Below are positions 1 through 7,659 of a stretch of DNA of 64,000 nucleotides, piece by piece (position 1 is the first letter of the stretch; each line of letters begins with the position of its first letter). The stretch comes from Clostridium sp. DL-VIII (GTDB lineage Bacteria > Bacillota > Clostridia > Clostridiales > Clostridiaceae). Under the pieces are notes generated by a model. That model did no database searches. It was not told where the DNA came from and saw nothing but the letters and a program-made list of their open reading frames with translations. The stretch spans positions 1,930,501-1,994,500 of the forward strand of contig NZ_CM001240.1 of assembly GCF_000230835.1 (NCBI RefSeq). The letters are read 5' to 3'. A program made the translations under genes and the position numbers.

Positions 1-123
1 AGAGGAATTATTAAGAATGGATATAGAGCAGATCTTCTTTTGATAGAAGGTGATCCGACTGTAAATATTAATGACATAAAAAATATCAAACAAGTTTGGA
101 TTGGTGGAGAGAAGATTAGTTAA
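1..123 (+). CDS. Amidohydrolase-family protein, C-terminal end only
   Basis: The reading frame is open from the window edge and ends in TAA at 121-123, leaving 40 residues. The pattern G-Y-R-A-D-L-L-L-I-E-G-D-P followed by a run ending V-W-I-G-G-E-K is the usual closing of the composite beta-sandwich of metal-dependent amidohydrolases such as imidazolonepropionase, prolidase and dihydroorotase-like enzymes. The metal-binding residues lie upstream of the window, so the substrate cannot be given. The 251 bases that follow are AT-rich and I see no gene in them. Confidence 0.6.
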   Translation, partial: RGIIKNGYRADLLLIEGDPTVNINDIKNIKQVWIGGEKIS

Positions 124-374
124 TTTATTACTGCTATAGTGAAATGTATCATTTAAATTTATCATATACTTTTTATAATTGTAATATTTAGGGTTAATAT
201 GCATGTATATTATATAATGTATAAAGTATTATAAGGTACTAAGTAGTAGCTAATAAAGTAGATTATTAAGGTTACAATTTGTTGGATGAGCTTAAAGTAA
301 TGTGCAGATGGTATTTTAAGAAAGATTATTACATTTTAATTTAATAATGGTATTACTAAATTAAGGAGGTCATT

Positions 375-884
375 ATGGACTCTGATGAAGATATAGAAAT
401 ACTTGTTTTAACAAAGAAGTATTTAAATAAAAGTATTAAATTAGTTGAAACAGTTTTTACAGATGAAGAGGAATCCATGAGAAAAGAGATAGAGGCTAGC
501 ATTGATGAGAAAAAATTTCAAAAGTACGTAACTAAAATTGATAGGCATGTAATGAGTATTGAATATTTTACTGCGATAAATTCTAAAAAGAAGGTTATAG
601 GATTTATCGGAATGTATACACTTATAGAAAATTATGAGAATACTATATGGCTAGGTTGGTACTGTGTTCATGCAAAATATAGAGGAAGAGGTGTAGGAAA
701 GTTACTTTTAGATTTTATTATAGATAAAGCTAGGGAACGAGGAAAAAAGTATATTTGTCTTTATACTTCAACCGACAGCAATGAAGCTAAGGCACAGGAG
801 ATTTATGAAAAAAATGGATTCTATATAACAGAGAGAGTCAAGAAAAATGGATATGAAATTTTATACAGAAGAAAGACGTTATAG
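375..884 (+). CDS. GNAT-family N-acetyltransferase
   Basis: This 169-residue protein has the GNAT fold signature. A central strand (WLGWYCVHAKYRGRGVG) carries the acetyl-CoA pyrophosphate loop R-G-R-G-V-G at about residues 98-103. It is followed by the usual helix and a late segment, EIYEKNGFY, that closes many GNAT domains. The start is ATG 375 with AAGGAGGT eight bases upstream. The acceptor substrate is unknown. The gene stands alone and ends at a bidirectional terminator shared with the convergent gene to its right. The family call is firm; the function is open. Confidence 0.8.
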   Translation: MDSDEDIEILVLTKKYLNKSIKLVETVFTDEEESMRKEIEASIDEKKFQKYVTKIDRHVMSIEYFTAINSKKKVIGFIGMYTLIENYENTIWLGWYCVHAKYRGRGVGKLLLDFIIDKARERGKKYICLYTSTDSNEAKAQEIYEKNGFYITERVKKNGYEILYRRKTL

Positions 885-921
885 CTGCTAAAAATAAGCG
901 TCTGAAAAATTAATTTTTTAT

Positions 922-976
922 ACACTATATTGATTAATATGATAAGTAGAAAATCAATATAGTGTGTTATTTTTCT
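922..976. terminator. Bidirectional intrinsic terminator
   Basis: A perfect 14-bp inverted repeat (922-935 with 952-965) encloses a 16-nt loop and is followed by a T-rich run. An A/T-rich flank on the other side lets it serve both the acetyltransferase gene (plus strand) and the convergent dehydrogenase-like gene (minus strand). Confidence 0.85.
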
Positions 977-992
977 TTTGTGATAGTTTCAC

Positions 993-2654
993 TTATTTGA
1001 CTTTGATAAGTCTATTTATGAGGTCTCCATCGCAGTGGTTATTTTCACCTATAATAAATTTATCTAAATAATAGCTTAAGTATTTACCATAATTATTGTT
1101 AGTACTAACAAGTAGTTCATCAACGTAATAAATTCCTCGAGGAATATCATCTAGCAACATTACTGCTAAAGCACCATAAATTCCAGCAGCAACTTGAAGA
1201 TATGTGGCATTAGTTTTATATTTATCATATGTTTCTTTATTATTTAGCTTATTGTACATATAGGCTTCACTATCTTCAAAAACAAGAAGTATTCCAACCA
1301 AATCATCACCTTTTAAAGGAGCGACTTCAGGATCTAAAACTTTCATTGGCTTATTCCACAAGACATCGATATTGTTTAAATTTGACTTAATTAAGTTTGT
1401 GGTATGATCATTTATTTTGTATATAAATCCAGTTTCCATATCAAACATTTTTCCAAGTGTAACAGCTTCCTCATGAGGCATAAGGCAGCCGTAAAATTGG
1501 TTTTGCCCTAAGGTAACTTTAAATTCAAGGTCATATACCTTGTTATAAAGAAATAGCGGCTGATGTTTTTTTATGAATGTTGGGTAGCTATAAATGGCTT
1601 CATCTAGGAAACCTTCGGGATACCAGGTGGTGTAAATGGTATTTTTATCTGCTAATTTTTCATCTTCAAAAAAGGAGGTGTCATTTTCTACTATATAACA
1701 AGCCTTAGGATGCTTATTGGGATATTTTTTCATTAAATAAATGGCCATCCATTGTACAACTCCAGGATTCATGCCAGAACAAATTATGGCAGAAGTATTT
1801 TTAAACTTATCCCTATTGCTTTCAAAAAGTCTATATCTTTCTTGTAATGAAAATCCTGCAAAAGATTCATTTTTATCAACACTTACACTTTCAAATGCGG
1901 AGTTTATATATACTATTCCTAAGGAGTTGCAGCATTTTAATACGTCAACGGTATCGCCAAAGGACATATCTAATACTATAGAGGTATTGGTTTCTTTTAA
2001 ATGGGCTTTTAATTTCTTATGATTATTCACATCGAATTGATGCAGAGATATTTTATCCTTCAAATTAGGAAAACTTTTTTCATAATATTGTACATCTTTT
2101 TGCTTTAAATCAATTAGATGTAGCTTTGACGATTTAATAAAGGTATTAATAGGATCATTTTCATCGTTCGTTGTTTTATTTAATATAGATAAAACGGATT
2201 TAGCGACACCGCCGCCGCTACCTAAAATAGATATTATGGGGCGTTTATTCCGTGAATCTTTCGTGTAATTACTTTGAGGGATAAACTGCGGTAGTGAGTA
2301 GTTAATAGTATCAGATATTAGTTCGTTTATCTGACATTTATCTGACTTTAGGGCTTTGCTTAAATACTTAAAAGCGCGGTAAGAATCAATTTCGATTGAT
2401 ATTGCAAATAAATCAACGGTAGCATACTTTTTGTTAGCATTAGTATTAAGTGTTAGCTGGCATTCGTTTAATAGGATGACAAGAGTTATTCCATGGGGAT
2501 TATATAGAAAAAATGAATTATTAATTTCACCAAGATTAAGCTCTTTAATACATTCACGAATATATACAGTTATTTTTTCACTATTACTTAATATAGAAGA
2601 ATCACAGTTGAAAAGCTTAGCCAGCATGTGGCGATGTGAAGGGGGATATTCCAT
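993..2654 (-). CDS. Saccharopine dehydrogenase / homospermidine synthase-like protein
   Basis: The protein has 553 residues. A Rossmann nucleotide-binding loop, ISILGSGGGVAKSVL, lies at about residues 140-155, after a ~135-residue N-terminal part of unknown fold. The segment CSGMNPGVVQWMAIYLMKKY and a later TTWYPEGFLDEA stretch resemble the catalytic half of saccharopine dehydrogenase-type and homospermidine synthase-type enzymes, which make or break secondary-amine links in lysine and polyamine metabolism. That would fit an NAD(P)-dependent polyamine or opine-like product, but this is inference. Start ATG at 2654 has GGAG upstream on the minus strand. The N-terminal extension is unusual for short saccharopine reductases. 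Confidence 0.6.
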   Translation of the reverse strand: MEYPPSHRHMLAKLFNCDSSILSNSEKITVYIRECIKELNLGEINNSFFLYNPHGITLVILLNECQLTLNTNANKKYATVDLFAISIEIDSYRAFKYLSKALKSDKCQINELISDTINYSLPQFIPQSNYTKDSRNKRPIISILGSGGGVAKSVLSILNKTTNDENDPINTFIKSSKLHLIDLKQKDVQYYEKSFPNLKDKISLHQFDVNNHKKLKAHLKETNTSIVLDMSFGDTVDVLKCCNSLGIVYINSAFESVSVDKNESFAGFSLQERYRLFESNRDKFKNTSAIICSGMNPGVVQWMAIYLMKKYPNKHPKACYIVENDTSFFEDEKLADKNTIYTTWYPEGFLDEAIYSYPTFIKKHQPLFLYNKVYDLEFKVTLGQNQFYGCLMPHEEAVTLGKMFDMETGFIYKINDHTTNLIKSNLNNIDVLWNKPMKVLDPEVAPLKGDDLVGILLVFEDSEAYMYNKLNNKETYDKYKTNATYLQVAAGIYGALAVMLLDDIPRGIYYVDELLVSTNNNYGKYLSYYLDKFIIGENNHCDGDLINRLIKVK

Positions 2655-2676
2655 AAGATTTCTCCTTTTATATTAA

Positions 2677-2704
2677 ATTATAATATTATTAGTATGATAA
2701 CCAA
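2677..2704 (-). promoter_or_regulatory. Sigma-A type promoter for the dehydrogenase-like gene
   Basis: On the minus strand TTGGTT (2704-2699) is followed after 16 bases by TATAAT (2682-2677), about 23 bases before the start codon. The -10 is perfect and the -35 is a partial match. Confidence 0.45.
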
Positions 2705-2912
2705 AGTGGAAACGATACATCTTTAATCCTTTTACACTATTGTCTATTAAGATCTACATAAATATCGATAAGTTTTATGTTTAAATATATATTTTAAGCG
2801 TTGGCTATCTGGAAAGCAATATTATAATAAGCGGTATGATACGCACTGGAGTAGATGAATTAATAAAAAGAGTTCTTTAAAAATTGAATAATATGATGCT
2901 TACAATTTATGC

Positions 2913-2918
2913 TATAAT
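2913..2918 (+). promoter_or_regulatory. Extended -10 promoter element
   Basis: TATAAT is preceded by TGC, giving an extended -10 box. A weak -35-like TTGAAT at 2884 is too distant (23 bases). It lies 58 bases before the AhpD-like start, so it is the likely promoter of that gene. Confidence 0.4.
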
Positions 2919-2975
2919 TGATTTTGAATGGTAATATCAGACCGGGTAAATATTAATAATGTAGGAGGAATAACT

Positions 2976-3314
2976 ATGAACATTGAAGAAATGAAAGATT
3001 ACCGAAAAAAGTATAATTCAAAACTTATTGAAGCTGATAATTTCTTTAAAGAATTTGGGGCATTGGATGATAATACATATTCTGCTGGTGCAATAGATAA
3101 AAAGCATAAAGAACTTATGGGACTAGCTATTTCAGTAGTTAGCCGTTGTAATGAATGCATTTGTTATCATATAGAAGGCTGTTTGAATGCTAATGCGAAT
3201 ATAGATGAGATTATGGAAGCGGTAAAGATAGGAGTTATTGGTGGTGGTTCTATAACTTACCCTAATGCAAGATTCGCTATGCAAGTATTAGAAGAATTTA
3301 CAGCGAAGGAATAA
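2976..3314 (+). CDS. Carboxymuconolactone decarboxylase / AhpD-like protein
   Basis: The 112-residue protein carries the AhpD redox signature C-x-x-C-x-x-x-H (CNECICYH) at about residues 56-63, on the helix where AhpD and related proteins hold their peroxidatic cysteine pair. Family members act as alkylhydroperoxidases or lactone decarboxylases. With both cysteines present, a thiol-redox or peroxide role is more likely than decarboxylation. An upstream in-frame ATG at 2928 exists, but AGGAGG at 2963-2968 places the start at ATG 2976. The gene appears monocistronic, with its own extended -10 promoter. Confidence 0.8.
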   Translation: MNIEEMKDYRKKYNSKLIEADNFFKEFGALDDNTYSAGAIDKKHKELMGLAISVVSRCNECICYHIEGCLNANANIDEIMEAVKIGVIGGGSITYPNARFAMQVLEEFTAKE

Positions 3315-3432
3315 GATTATTTTCATTTTAATAAGAAGAAAATTTTTATATGGAAATTGACTTAACAATAGTATAATAGGATAAAGGAAATTAAGTATAA
3401 GGTATGAAAAATGATTCTTATTGGAGGCTTAT

Positions 3433-3837
3433 ATGGTTTTGAGAGGATTTGATTTTGAGGATAAAGATAATATAATTGCATTAGCTCTTTTTGGAAGCTA
3501 TAATACGAAAAGTTGGATAGAAAATAAGAGCGATATAGATATATTGGTGTTGCTTAATGAGAGAAGAGGAGTTTCTTTTGAATTTCATGTAGAAGATAAA
3601 CTAATTCCTTTATTACAAGAGTTCTATAAATATGATAATATTCAATTAACATTTTTGTATATAAACGAGTTCGATTCAATTTTTGCAAGATGCTATATAG
3701 ACAGTAAGGATAAAGTTATTTTTGACATTGATAAAGAAATTGATTTTAGATTATATGTAAATAAATATTTGAGGAATAATGAATGGCTGGATACGCTTTT
3801 AAAAGAAGATACAGAGCTTATTAGGAGGGGATATTAA
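3433..3837 (+). CDS. mntA: MntA-type nucleotidyltransferase, probable antitoxin
   Basis: This 134-residue protein is a minimal nucleotidyltransferase domain. G21-S22 starts the active-site helix and D34-I35-D36 supplies the metal-binding aspartates. In the MntA family such enzymes silence the partner HepT by adding AMP to a tyrosine. Here 11 residues separate the serine from the first aspartate, where the usual motif has 10. A TTG at 3421 is in frame, but it overlaps the GGAGG at 3423-3427, which serves ATG 3433. The stop codon overlaps the next start (TAATG), so the two genes are translationally coupled. Pairing with the downstream HEPN gene is the strongest evidence for a toxin-antitoxin role. 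Confidence 0.75.
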   Translation: MVLRGFDFEDKDNIIALALFGSYNTKSWIENKSDIDILVLLNERRGVSFEFHVEDKLIPLLQEFYKYDNIQLTFLYINEFDSIFARCYIDSKDKVIFDIDKEIDFRLYVNKYLRNNEWLDTLLKEDTELIRRGY

Positions 3838-4283
3838 TGGCTCCATATTATAAGTATAAAAAGGAAAGATTAGAGAAGAAATTCTATGTTGCAAAAGATA
3901 CACTTTCACTTTTGAGAGGTGCAATGAAAGAGTTTAATAACACTAATTCTATATATTTGAGAAGATCAATACTAGGATATTTTCAAGACTTCACTGAGTA
4001 TATAATTGATATGGCAGAGACGTATTTGGTAATGACAGACAATTATGTAGATGGATGCTCAGCAATGGAATTGATAAAAAGGGCGAGGATTCATGATTTT
4101 TTTGATGATACGTTGAGTGAATTTTTGTTAAAAATAGCAAGACTCAGAAATAGATATACTCACGATTATTATAAAAGAGATGGAGTTGAGGAAGAAATAT
4201 TTAAATGTTGTTTTTCTGAAATAATGTATATGGAGATATTTTTAGAAGTAAGTGATACAGAAATTCATCTAGAAAGCAAGTAA
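3837..4283 (+). CDS. hepT: HepT-type HEPN ribonuclease, probable toxin
   Basis: The protein is 148 residues long and almost wholly helical. R104 and H109 form the R-x4-H motif of HEPN RNases, and Y111 completes R-x4-H-x-Y, the form in which the tyrosine is the AMPylation target of MntA. HepT proteins are RNA-cleaving toxins that act as dimers. The segment IARLRNRYTHDYY corresponds to the catalytic helix. The gene starts one base inside the mntA stop codon. The pair lies between unrelated small genes, which fits a horizontally acquired module. Its RNA target cannot be seen from the sequence. Confidence 0.75.
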   Translation: MAPYYKYKKERLEKKFYVAKDTLSLLRGAMKEFNNTNSIYLRRSILGYFQDFTEYIIDMAETYLVMTDNYVDGCSAMELIKRARIHDFFDDTLSEFLLKIARLRNRYTHDYYKRDGVEEEIFKCCFSEIMYMEIFLEVSDTEIHLESK

Positions 4284-4384
4284 AAGAATTTATGTTATTC
4301 ATAATGAAAATTAATATTTTCCAACAGAAGTTAAATCTATAGAAATATTGATGATATGGACTACGAAAGGGATAGTTTAAGATT

Positions 4385-4804
4385 ATGATTATTGAAAAGC
4401 TAAAGATAGAGGAACTCTCACAGGTATTGGAACTGCATAAAGATATTATTCCCTTTACAATATCATTTGATAAAGCCTTTGAAATGTATAATGAAATGTT
4501 GTTAGATGATAATTATTTTGTTGCAGTTGCTAAAGAAAAGGAAGAAGTTATTGGTTCCGCAATTGGAATATGCTGCAAGACTTTAACTGTACCGTTTCTA
4601 ATAATAGAAGATGTAGTGGTTAAGGAAGGCTTGAGGGGAAAAGGTATAGGGAAAAAGATTATGGAATCACTTGACAGTTTTGCTGAAAGAAAAAAATGTG
4701 CTTATGCAATTCTTGTATCATCTGATTTTAGAAAGAAAGCACATAAATTTTATGAAAATCATGGTTTTACAGATGGTGTAAGAGGATTTAGAAAAGTATA
4801 TTAG
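4385..4804 (+). CDS. GNAT-family N-acetyltransferase
   Basis: This is a 139-residue compact GNAT protein. The strand IIEDVVVKEGLRGKGIGKKIM carries the acetyl-CoA loop (L-R-G-K-G-I-G, about residues 82-88), and HKFYENHGF near the end is the usual C-terminal block. Start ATG 4385 has only a weak upstream purine run (AAAGGGA at 4367-4373), so translation may be modest. It is followed by a strong terminator. The substrate is unknown. Confidence 0.8.
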   Translation: MIIEKLKIEELSQVLELHKDIIPFTISFDKAFEMYNEMLLDDNYFVAVAKEKEEVIGSAIGICCKTLTVPFLIIEDVVVKEGLRGKGIGKKIMESLDSFAERKKCAYAILVSSDFRKKAHKFYENHGFTDGVRGFRKVY

Positions 4805-4863
4805 TAAAATAACAAATTACACGTTGCGTATAATAAGATTCTTTTTATTAAATAACATTTTTG

Positions 4864-4915
4864 AATATCAGAGTTGCTCAAAATGATAAATGAGTAATCC
4901 TGATATTTTTTTATT
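4864..4915 (+). terminator. Intrinsic terminator after the acetyltransferase
   Basis: AATATCAG (4864-4871) pairs with CTGATATT (4900-4907), and an inner stem (4874-4880 with 4891-4897) continues the helix. A run of seven T follows at once. Confidence 0.85.
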
Positions 4916-5014
4916 CTTTAGGAATTTATAATAAAGTTAATTCTGTGTATAACTTATTGAAAAGGCCGATTAAGTAGGTTTTGTGTGTCAAAAAGAATAA
5001 AAAATAAATCTTAT

Positions 5015-5098
5015 TCGCCTGCCAGATTTTTCTCACATGCGTTCGGAAAGGCAGATGCGTAAAAAAATCTCCGGCTCCACAGTCGCCTGCGATTTTTT
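5015..5098. repeat. GC-richer folded intergenic block
   Basis: The block stands out from the AT-rich surroundings. TCGCCTGC occurs twice in the same direction (5015-5022 and 5083-5090), each followed by a GATTTTT-like run. Between them GCC-AGATTTTT (5021-5031) pairs with AAAAATCT-CC-GGC (5063-5075), giving a hairpin with a bulge. A 60-codon minus-strand frame crosses it but has no ribosome binding site and no family resemblance. The origin is unknown; it could be the relic of a small repeat element. Confidence 0.45.
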
Positions 5099-5113
5099 TA
5101 TTTAACATTAACT

Positions 5114-5142
5114 GTATATTTTATAACTTGAATGAATATATA
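5114..5142 (+). promoter_or_regulatory. Possible sigma-E promoter of spoIVA
   Basis: GTATATT at 5114-5120 fits the mother-cell sigma-E -35 consensus. Thirteen to fourteen bases later lies AATATATA, a poor match to the CATACA-type -10. The call leans on the fact that spoIVA is a sigma-E gene in Bacillus. Confidence 0.25.
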
Positions 5143-5174
5143 TATATTGGAAAAAGAATATAGGAGGGAATTTT

Positions 5175-6653
5175 GTGGATAATTTTAACATATACAAGGA
5201 TATAGCTGATAGAACCCAAGGGGACATATATGTAGGAGTTGTAGGTCCAGTTAGAACAGGAAAATCTACATTCATAAAAAAGTTCATGGACCTTATGGTA
5301 ATACCTAAAATTGATAATACTTATAAAAAAGAGAGAGCGAAAGATGAATTACCACAAAGCGGATCAGGAAAGAACATTCATACAACAGAACCTAAATTTG
5401 TTCCAAATGAAGCTGTTGAAATAAACTTAGGAGATGAAATTAAGTTCAAAGTTAGAATGGTTGACTGCGTAGGATATATAGTAAAAGGGGCATTAGGATA
5501 CATGGATGGAGAACAGAGTAAAATGGTTCACACACCATGGTACGATTATGAAATTCCTTTTGAAGATGCTGCAGAAATTGGGACAAGAAAGGTAATTAAA
5601 GATCATTCAACAATAGGTCTTGTGATTACAACAGATGGCAGTATAACAGGAATAGATAGAGATGATTATATAGATGCAGAAGAGAGAGTAATATATGAAT
5701 TACAATCTTTAAACAAACCATTTATTGTAGTCCTAAATACAAACAGACCTAACTCGTCAGAAGCTAAGACATTAAAAAAGGAATTAGAGGATAAATATAA
5801 TGTTACAGTACAAGTTATGGATGTCCAAAATATGCAGGAGGGAGATGTTCAAGACGTATTTAAACATGTACTTACAGAATTCCCTGTAAAAGAAATTAAT
5901 ATTGATATGCCTGAATGGTTAGAAAAGTTAGAGGGCAGCCATTGGCTTAAAAAGGATTTTTTCAACATAATTATGAACATGAGTCAAGATGTTTGTAAAG
6001 TTAGAGATATAAAGTATTGTTTGAATAATTTTGAAAATGACGATTATATGGGGAAAGCTACAATAAAAGAGGTTGATTTAGGACGTGGAATTGCCAATGT
6101 ACTTATGAAACCTAAAGATGATGTTTTTTATAAAGTACTTAGTGAAATATGTGATTTAGATGTTAACTCAGAAAGTGACCTGCTTGGAATAATAAAAGAT
6201 TTAACTCATGCAAAATGTGAATATGATAAAGTCAAGGATGCTTTAGATGATGTAAGGGAAACTGGATATGGATTAGTTGCACCACAGCTTGCAGAAATGA
6301 AATTTGAAGAACCGGAAATAGTTAAACAAGGAAATAAGTATGGAGTAAAGTTAAAAGCTAGTGCTCCAAGTTTGCATTTTATAAAATGTGATATAAAAAC
6401 AGAAATAAGTCCATTAATGGGATCTGAAAAGGAGTCAGAGGAATTAGTAAAAGGGCTTCTTGAACAATTTGAAACAGACCCAACTCTACTTTGGCAGAGT
6501 AATATGTTTGGAAAATCCTTAGAAGTGTTAGTAAAAGAGGGATTACAAAACAAGCTTTATAAGATGCCGGAAGATGTCCAAGTAAAGATTCAAAAGACTT
6601 TACAAAAGATAATTAATGAAGGAAATGGCGGATTGATTTGTATAATACTTTAG
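5175..6653 (+). CDS. spoIVA: Stage IV sporulation protein A, coat morphogenetic ATPase
   Basis: At 492 residues this matches the length of the B. subtilis protein. The Walker A loop GPVRTGKST lies at about residues 24-32, in the strongly conserved opening VGVVGPVRTGKSTFIKKFMD. SpoIVA binds and hydrolyses ATP to polymerise into the basement layer of the spore coat on the outer forespore membrane, where it is recruited by SpoVM. A homologue of SpoVM is encoded at 25223. The start is GTG 5175 with TAGGAGGG eight bases upstream. The gene is single, ends at a long-stem terminator, and is probably under mother-cell control. Confidence 0.97.
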   Translation: MDNFNIYKDIADRTQGDIYVGVVGPVRTGKSTFIKKFMDLMVIPKIDNTYKKERAKDELPQSGSGKNIHTTEPKFVPNEAVEINLGDEIKFKVRMVDCVGYIVKGALGYMDGEQSKMVHTPWYDYEIPFEDAAEIGTRKVIKDHSTIGLVITTDGSITGIDRDDYIDAEERVIYELQSLNKPFIVVLNTNRPNSSEAKTLKKELEDKYNVTVQVMDVQNMQEGDVQDVFKHVLTEFPVKEINIDMPEWLEKLEGSHWLKKDFFNIIMNMSQDVCKVRDIKYCLNNFENDDYMGKATIKEVDLGRGIANVLMKPKDDVFYKVLSEICDLDVNSESDLLGIIKDLTHAKCEYDKVKDALDDVRETGYGLVAPQLAEMKFEEPEIVKQGNKYGVKLKASAPSLHFIKCDIKTEISPLMGSEKESEELVKGLLEQFETDPTLLWQSNMFGKSLEVLVKEGLQNKLYKMPEDVQVKIQKTLQKIINEGNGGLICIIL

Positions 6654-6684
6654 AAGGATGTATATAAAAATTTCATATTTTCAT

Positions 6685-6783
6685 AAAGTGTTGATTTCTA
6701 AGGGACAGTTAAATAGAAATATAATGGATGATTAATTACTACATATTTCTTTATATAAGATAGTATAAATCAACACTTTTTTT
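6685..6783 (+). terminator. Long-loop intrinsic terminator after spoIVA
   Basis: A perfect 13-bp stem (6685-6697 with 6767-6779) runs into seven T. The 69-nt loop contains its own stem, AGAAATAT pairing with ATATTTCT, so the structure is a branched or extended hairpin rather than a compact one. Confidence 0.7.
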
Positions 6784-6804
6784 ACCATGTTTTATATTAA
6801 TAAG

Positions 6805-6833
6805 TGGAAAAATACATACCATTAGGATATAAT
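6805..6833 (+). promoter_or_regulatory. Sigma-A type promoter for the PBECR-like gene
   Basis: TGGAAA (6805-6810), 17 bases, then TATAAT (6828-6833), ending 29 bases before the start codon. The -10 is perfect and the -35 weak. Confidence 0.45.
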
Positions 6834-6862
6834 AAAGAAAAGGATATAAATGAGGGGTATCT

Positions 6863-7288
6863 ATGAAAAGAGAGTATAAGGCTTATAAGAAAGTTGGAAA
6901 AATAAAAGTCTCTATAAGTGAGCTCTTGGAGCTTGATTTATCTAGAATTGTTTATGCCTCTCCGGGTGTTATAAACCACATAAAAAAAAGACATGGTAAG
7001 CAATTCACCAAAAAAATGAAAGATAATATAATAGATATTATAGAAAAAATCATAAAAGATCCTGAATATGCTGGATTGGATTATAGAAGAGGAGTCTGTG
7101 GCTCTCTTGAATTAATAAGAAAGGTCGATAATATCATTATACTTTTAGGGTTGGAGATTGATTTGGAAGATGAATATATATACGTAGCAACAATGTATCC
7201 CATAACCTTGTCAAAGTTAAATTCAAGAATATACAGAGGTAGATTAATTAAAGTTGAAAAAACTGAATTAGAAGAGAAGATACTATGA
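6863..7288 (+). CDS. Small basic protein, PBECR-like nuclease fold candidate
   Basis: This 141-residue protein is rich in lysine and arginine. It shows the order Y-A-S-P-G-V-x-x-H-I-x-x-R-H (about residues 31-44), then KDPEYAG, a hydrophobic strand LELIRKVDNIIILLGLEI, and YVATMYPITLSKLNSRIYRG near the end. This layout recalls the phage Barnase-EndoU-ColicinE5/D-RelE-like (PBECR) domains seen in phage and toxin proteins, with H and R residues as likely catalytic groups. That is recognition by pattern only. The gene has its own promoter, GAGGGG upstream of ATG 6863, and no partner gene. An immunity or antitoxin gene is not visible beside it. Confidence 0.45.
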   Translation: MKREYKAYKKVGKIKVSISELLELDLSRIVYASPGVINHIKKRHGKQFTKKMKDNIIDIIEKIIKDPEYAGLDYRRGVCGSLELIRKVDNIIILLGLEIDLEDEYIYVATMYPITLSKLNSRIYRGRLIKVEKTELEEKIL

Positions 7289-7309
7289 TATTCTTTTAAG
7301 TTAAGTTTA

Positions 7310-7574
7310 TTTTTTGAGGTGAGAAAAGGCTCCTCATGCGCTATTTTTAGTAACCAGAGATGCAGGATACGCCGACCTGCCAAAAAATAATAATATCAAT
7401 GGAGATTACTTACAACATTTTAATAAATGTTTGTGGGCGATCTTTTTTTTATGAACTGCCTGTGAAGGTAAAGCCTTCATAAAATGTGATTAAAATAGTT
7501 CTATTTTAATTTTGAATTATAGCGTATGAGGCGGCTACAACCGATCTTTATTTTTATTAAGATCGGTCTTTTTA
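7310..7574 (+). ncRNA. Candidate structured noncoding RNA
   Basis: This 265-nt stretch has no coding frame but many local stems: GCAGG(atacgccga)CCTGC near 7361-7379, ACAACATTT/AAATGTTTGT near 7411-7433, GAAGG(taaag)CCTTC near 7463-7477, TTAAAATAG/CTATTTTAA near 7490-7509. It closes with a strong terminator. Several blocks (CATGCGCTATTTTTAG, GGATACGCCGACCTGCC) are GC-richer than intergenic DNA here, suggesting selection on RNA structure. The raiA RNA class of Firmicutes is one family worth testing; I could not confirm it. It could instead be a leader acting on the chemoreceptor gene. Confidence 0.4.
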
Positions 7575-7575
7575 T
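7540..7575 (+). terminator. Strong intrinsic terminator
   Basis: ACCGATCTT (7540-7548) pairs perfectly with AAGATCGGT (7559-7567), followed by CTTTTT. It ends the candidate ncRNA and lies 85 bases before the chemoreceptor start. Confidence 0.85.
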
Positions 7576-7659
7576 AAATAACTATATTATGATAAGGGCA
7601 AGCTCTGGCAAATAAGCTATATTAATTGTCAACTTGTTAGAATAGAAGGAGAGGGTAAA

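Larger units (their letters stand above)
2655..2975. other. Intergenic region between divergent genes
   Basis: This 321-bp gap holds the two outward promoters listed separately. An open stretch of 31 codons at 2785-2880 has no ribosome binding site and no recognisable family, so I do not call it a gene. The rest is AT-rich and featureless. Confidence 0.5.

Noticed and set aside
2785..2880. A 31-codon open stretch before the AhpD-like gene, a possible gene remnant
   Set aside because: It has no start signal or family match, and the length is within chance for the region.
3357..3377. TTGACT and TATAAT upstream of mntA as a promoter
   Set aside because: The boxes are only nine bases apart, too close for a sigma-A promoter. 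The TATAAT may still act with another -35.
4926..5108. A 60-codon minus-strand frame crossing the folded block before spoIVA
   Set aside because: It lacks a ribosome binding site and any family resemblance, and its composition is set by the repeat structure.
7400..7600. c-di-GMP riboswitch (type I or II) in front of the chemoreceptor gene
   Set aside because: The position is attractive, but I cannot find the conserved GNRA tetraloop/receptor and purine motifs of GEMM in the sequence.
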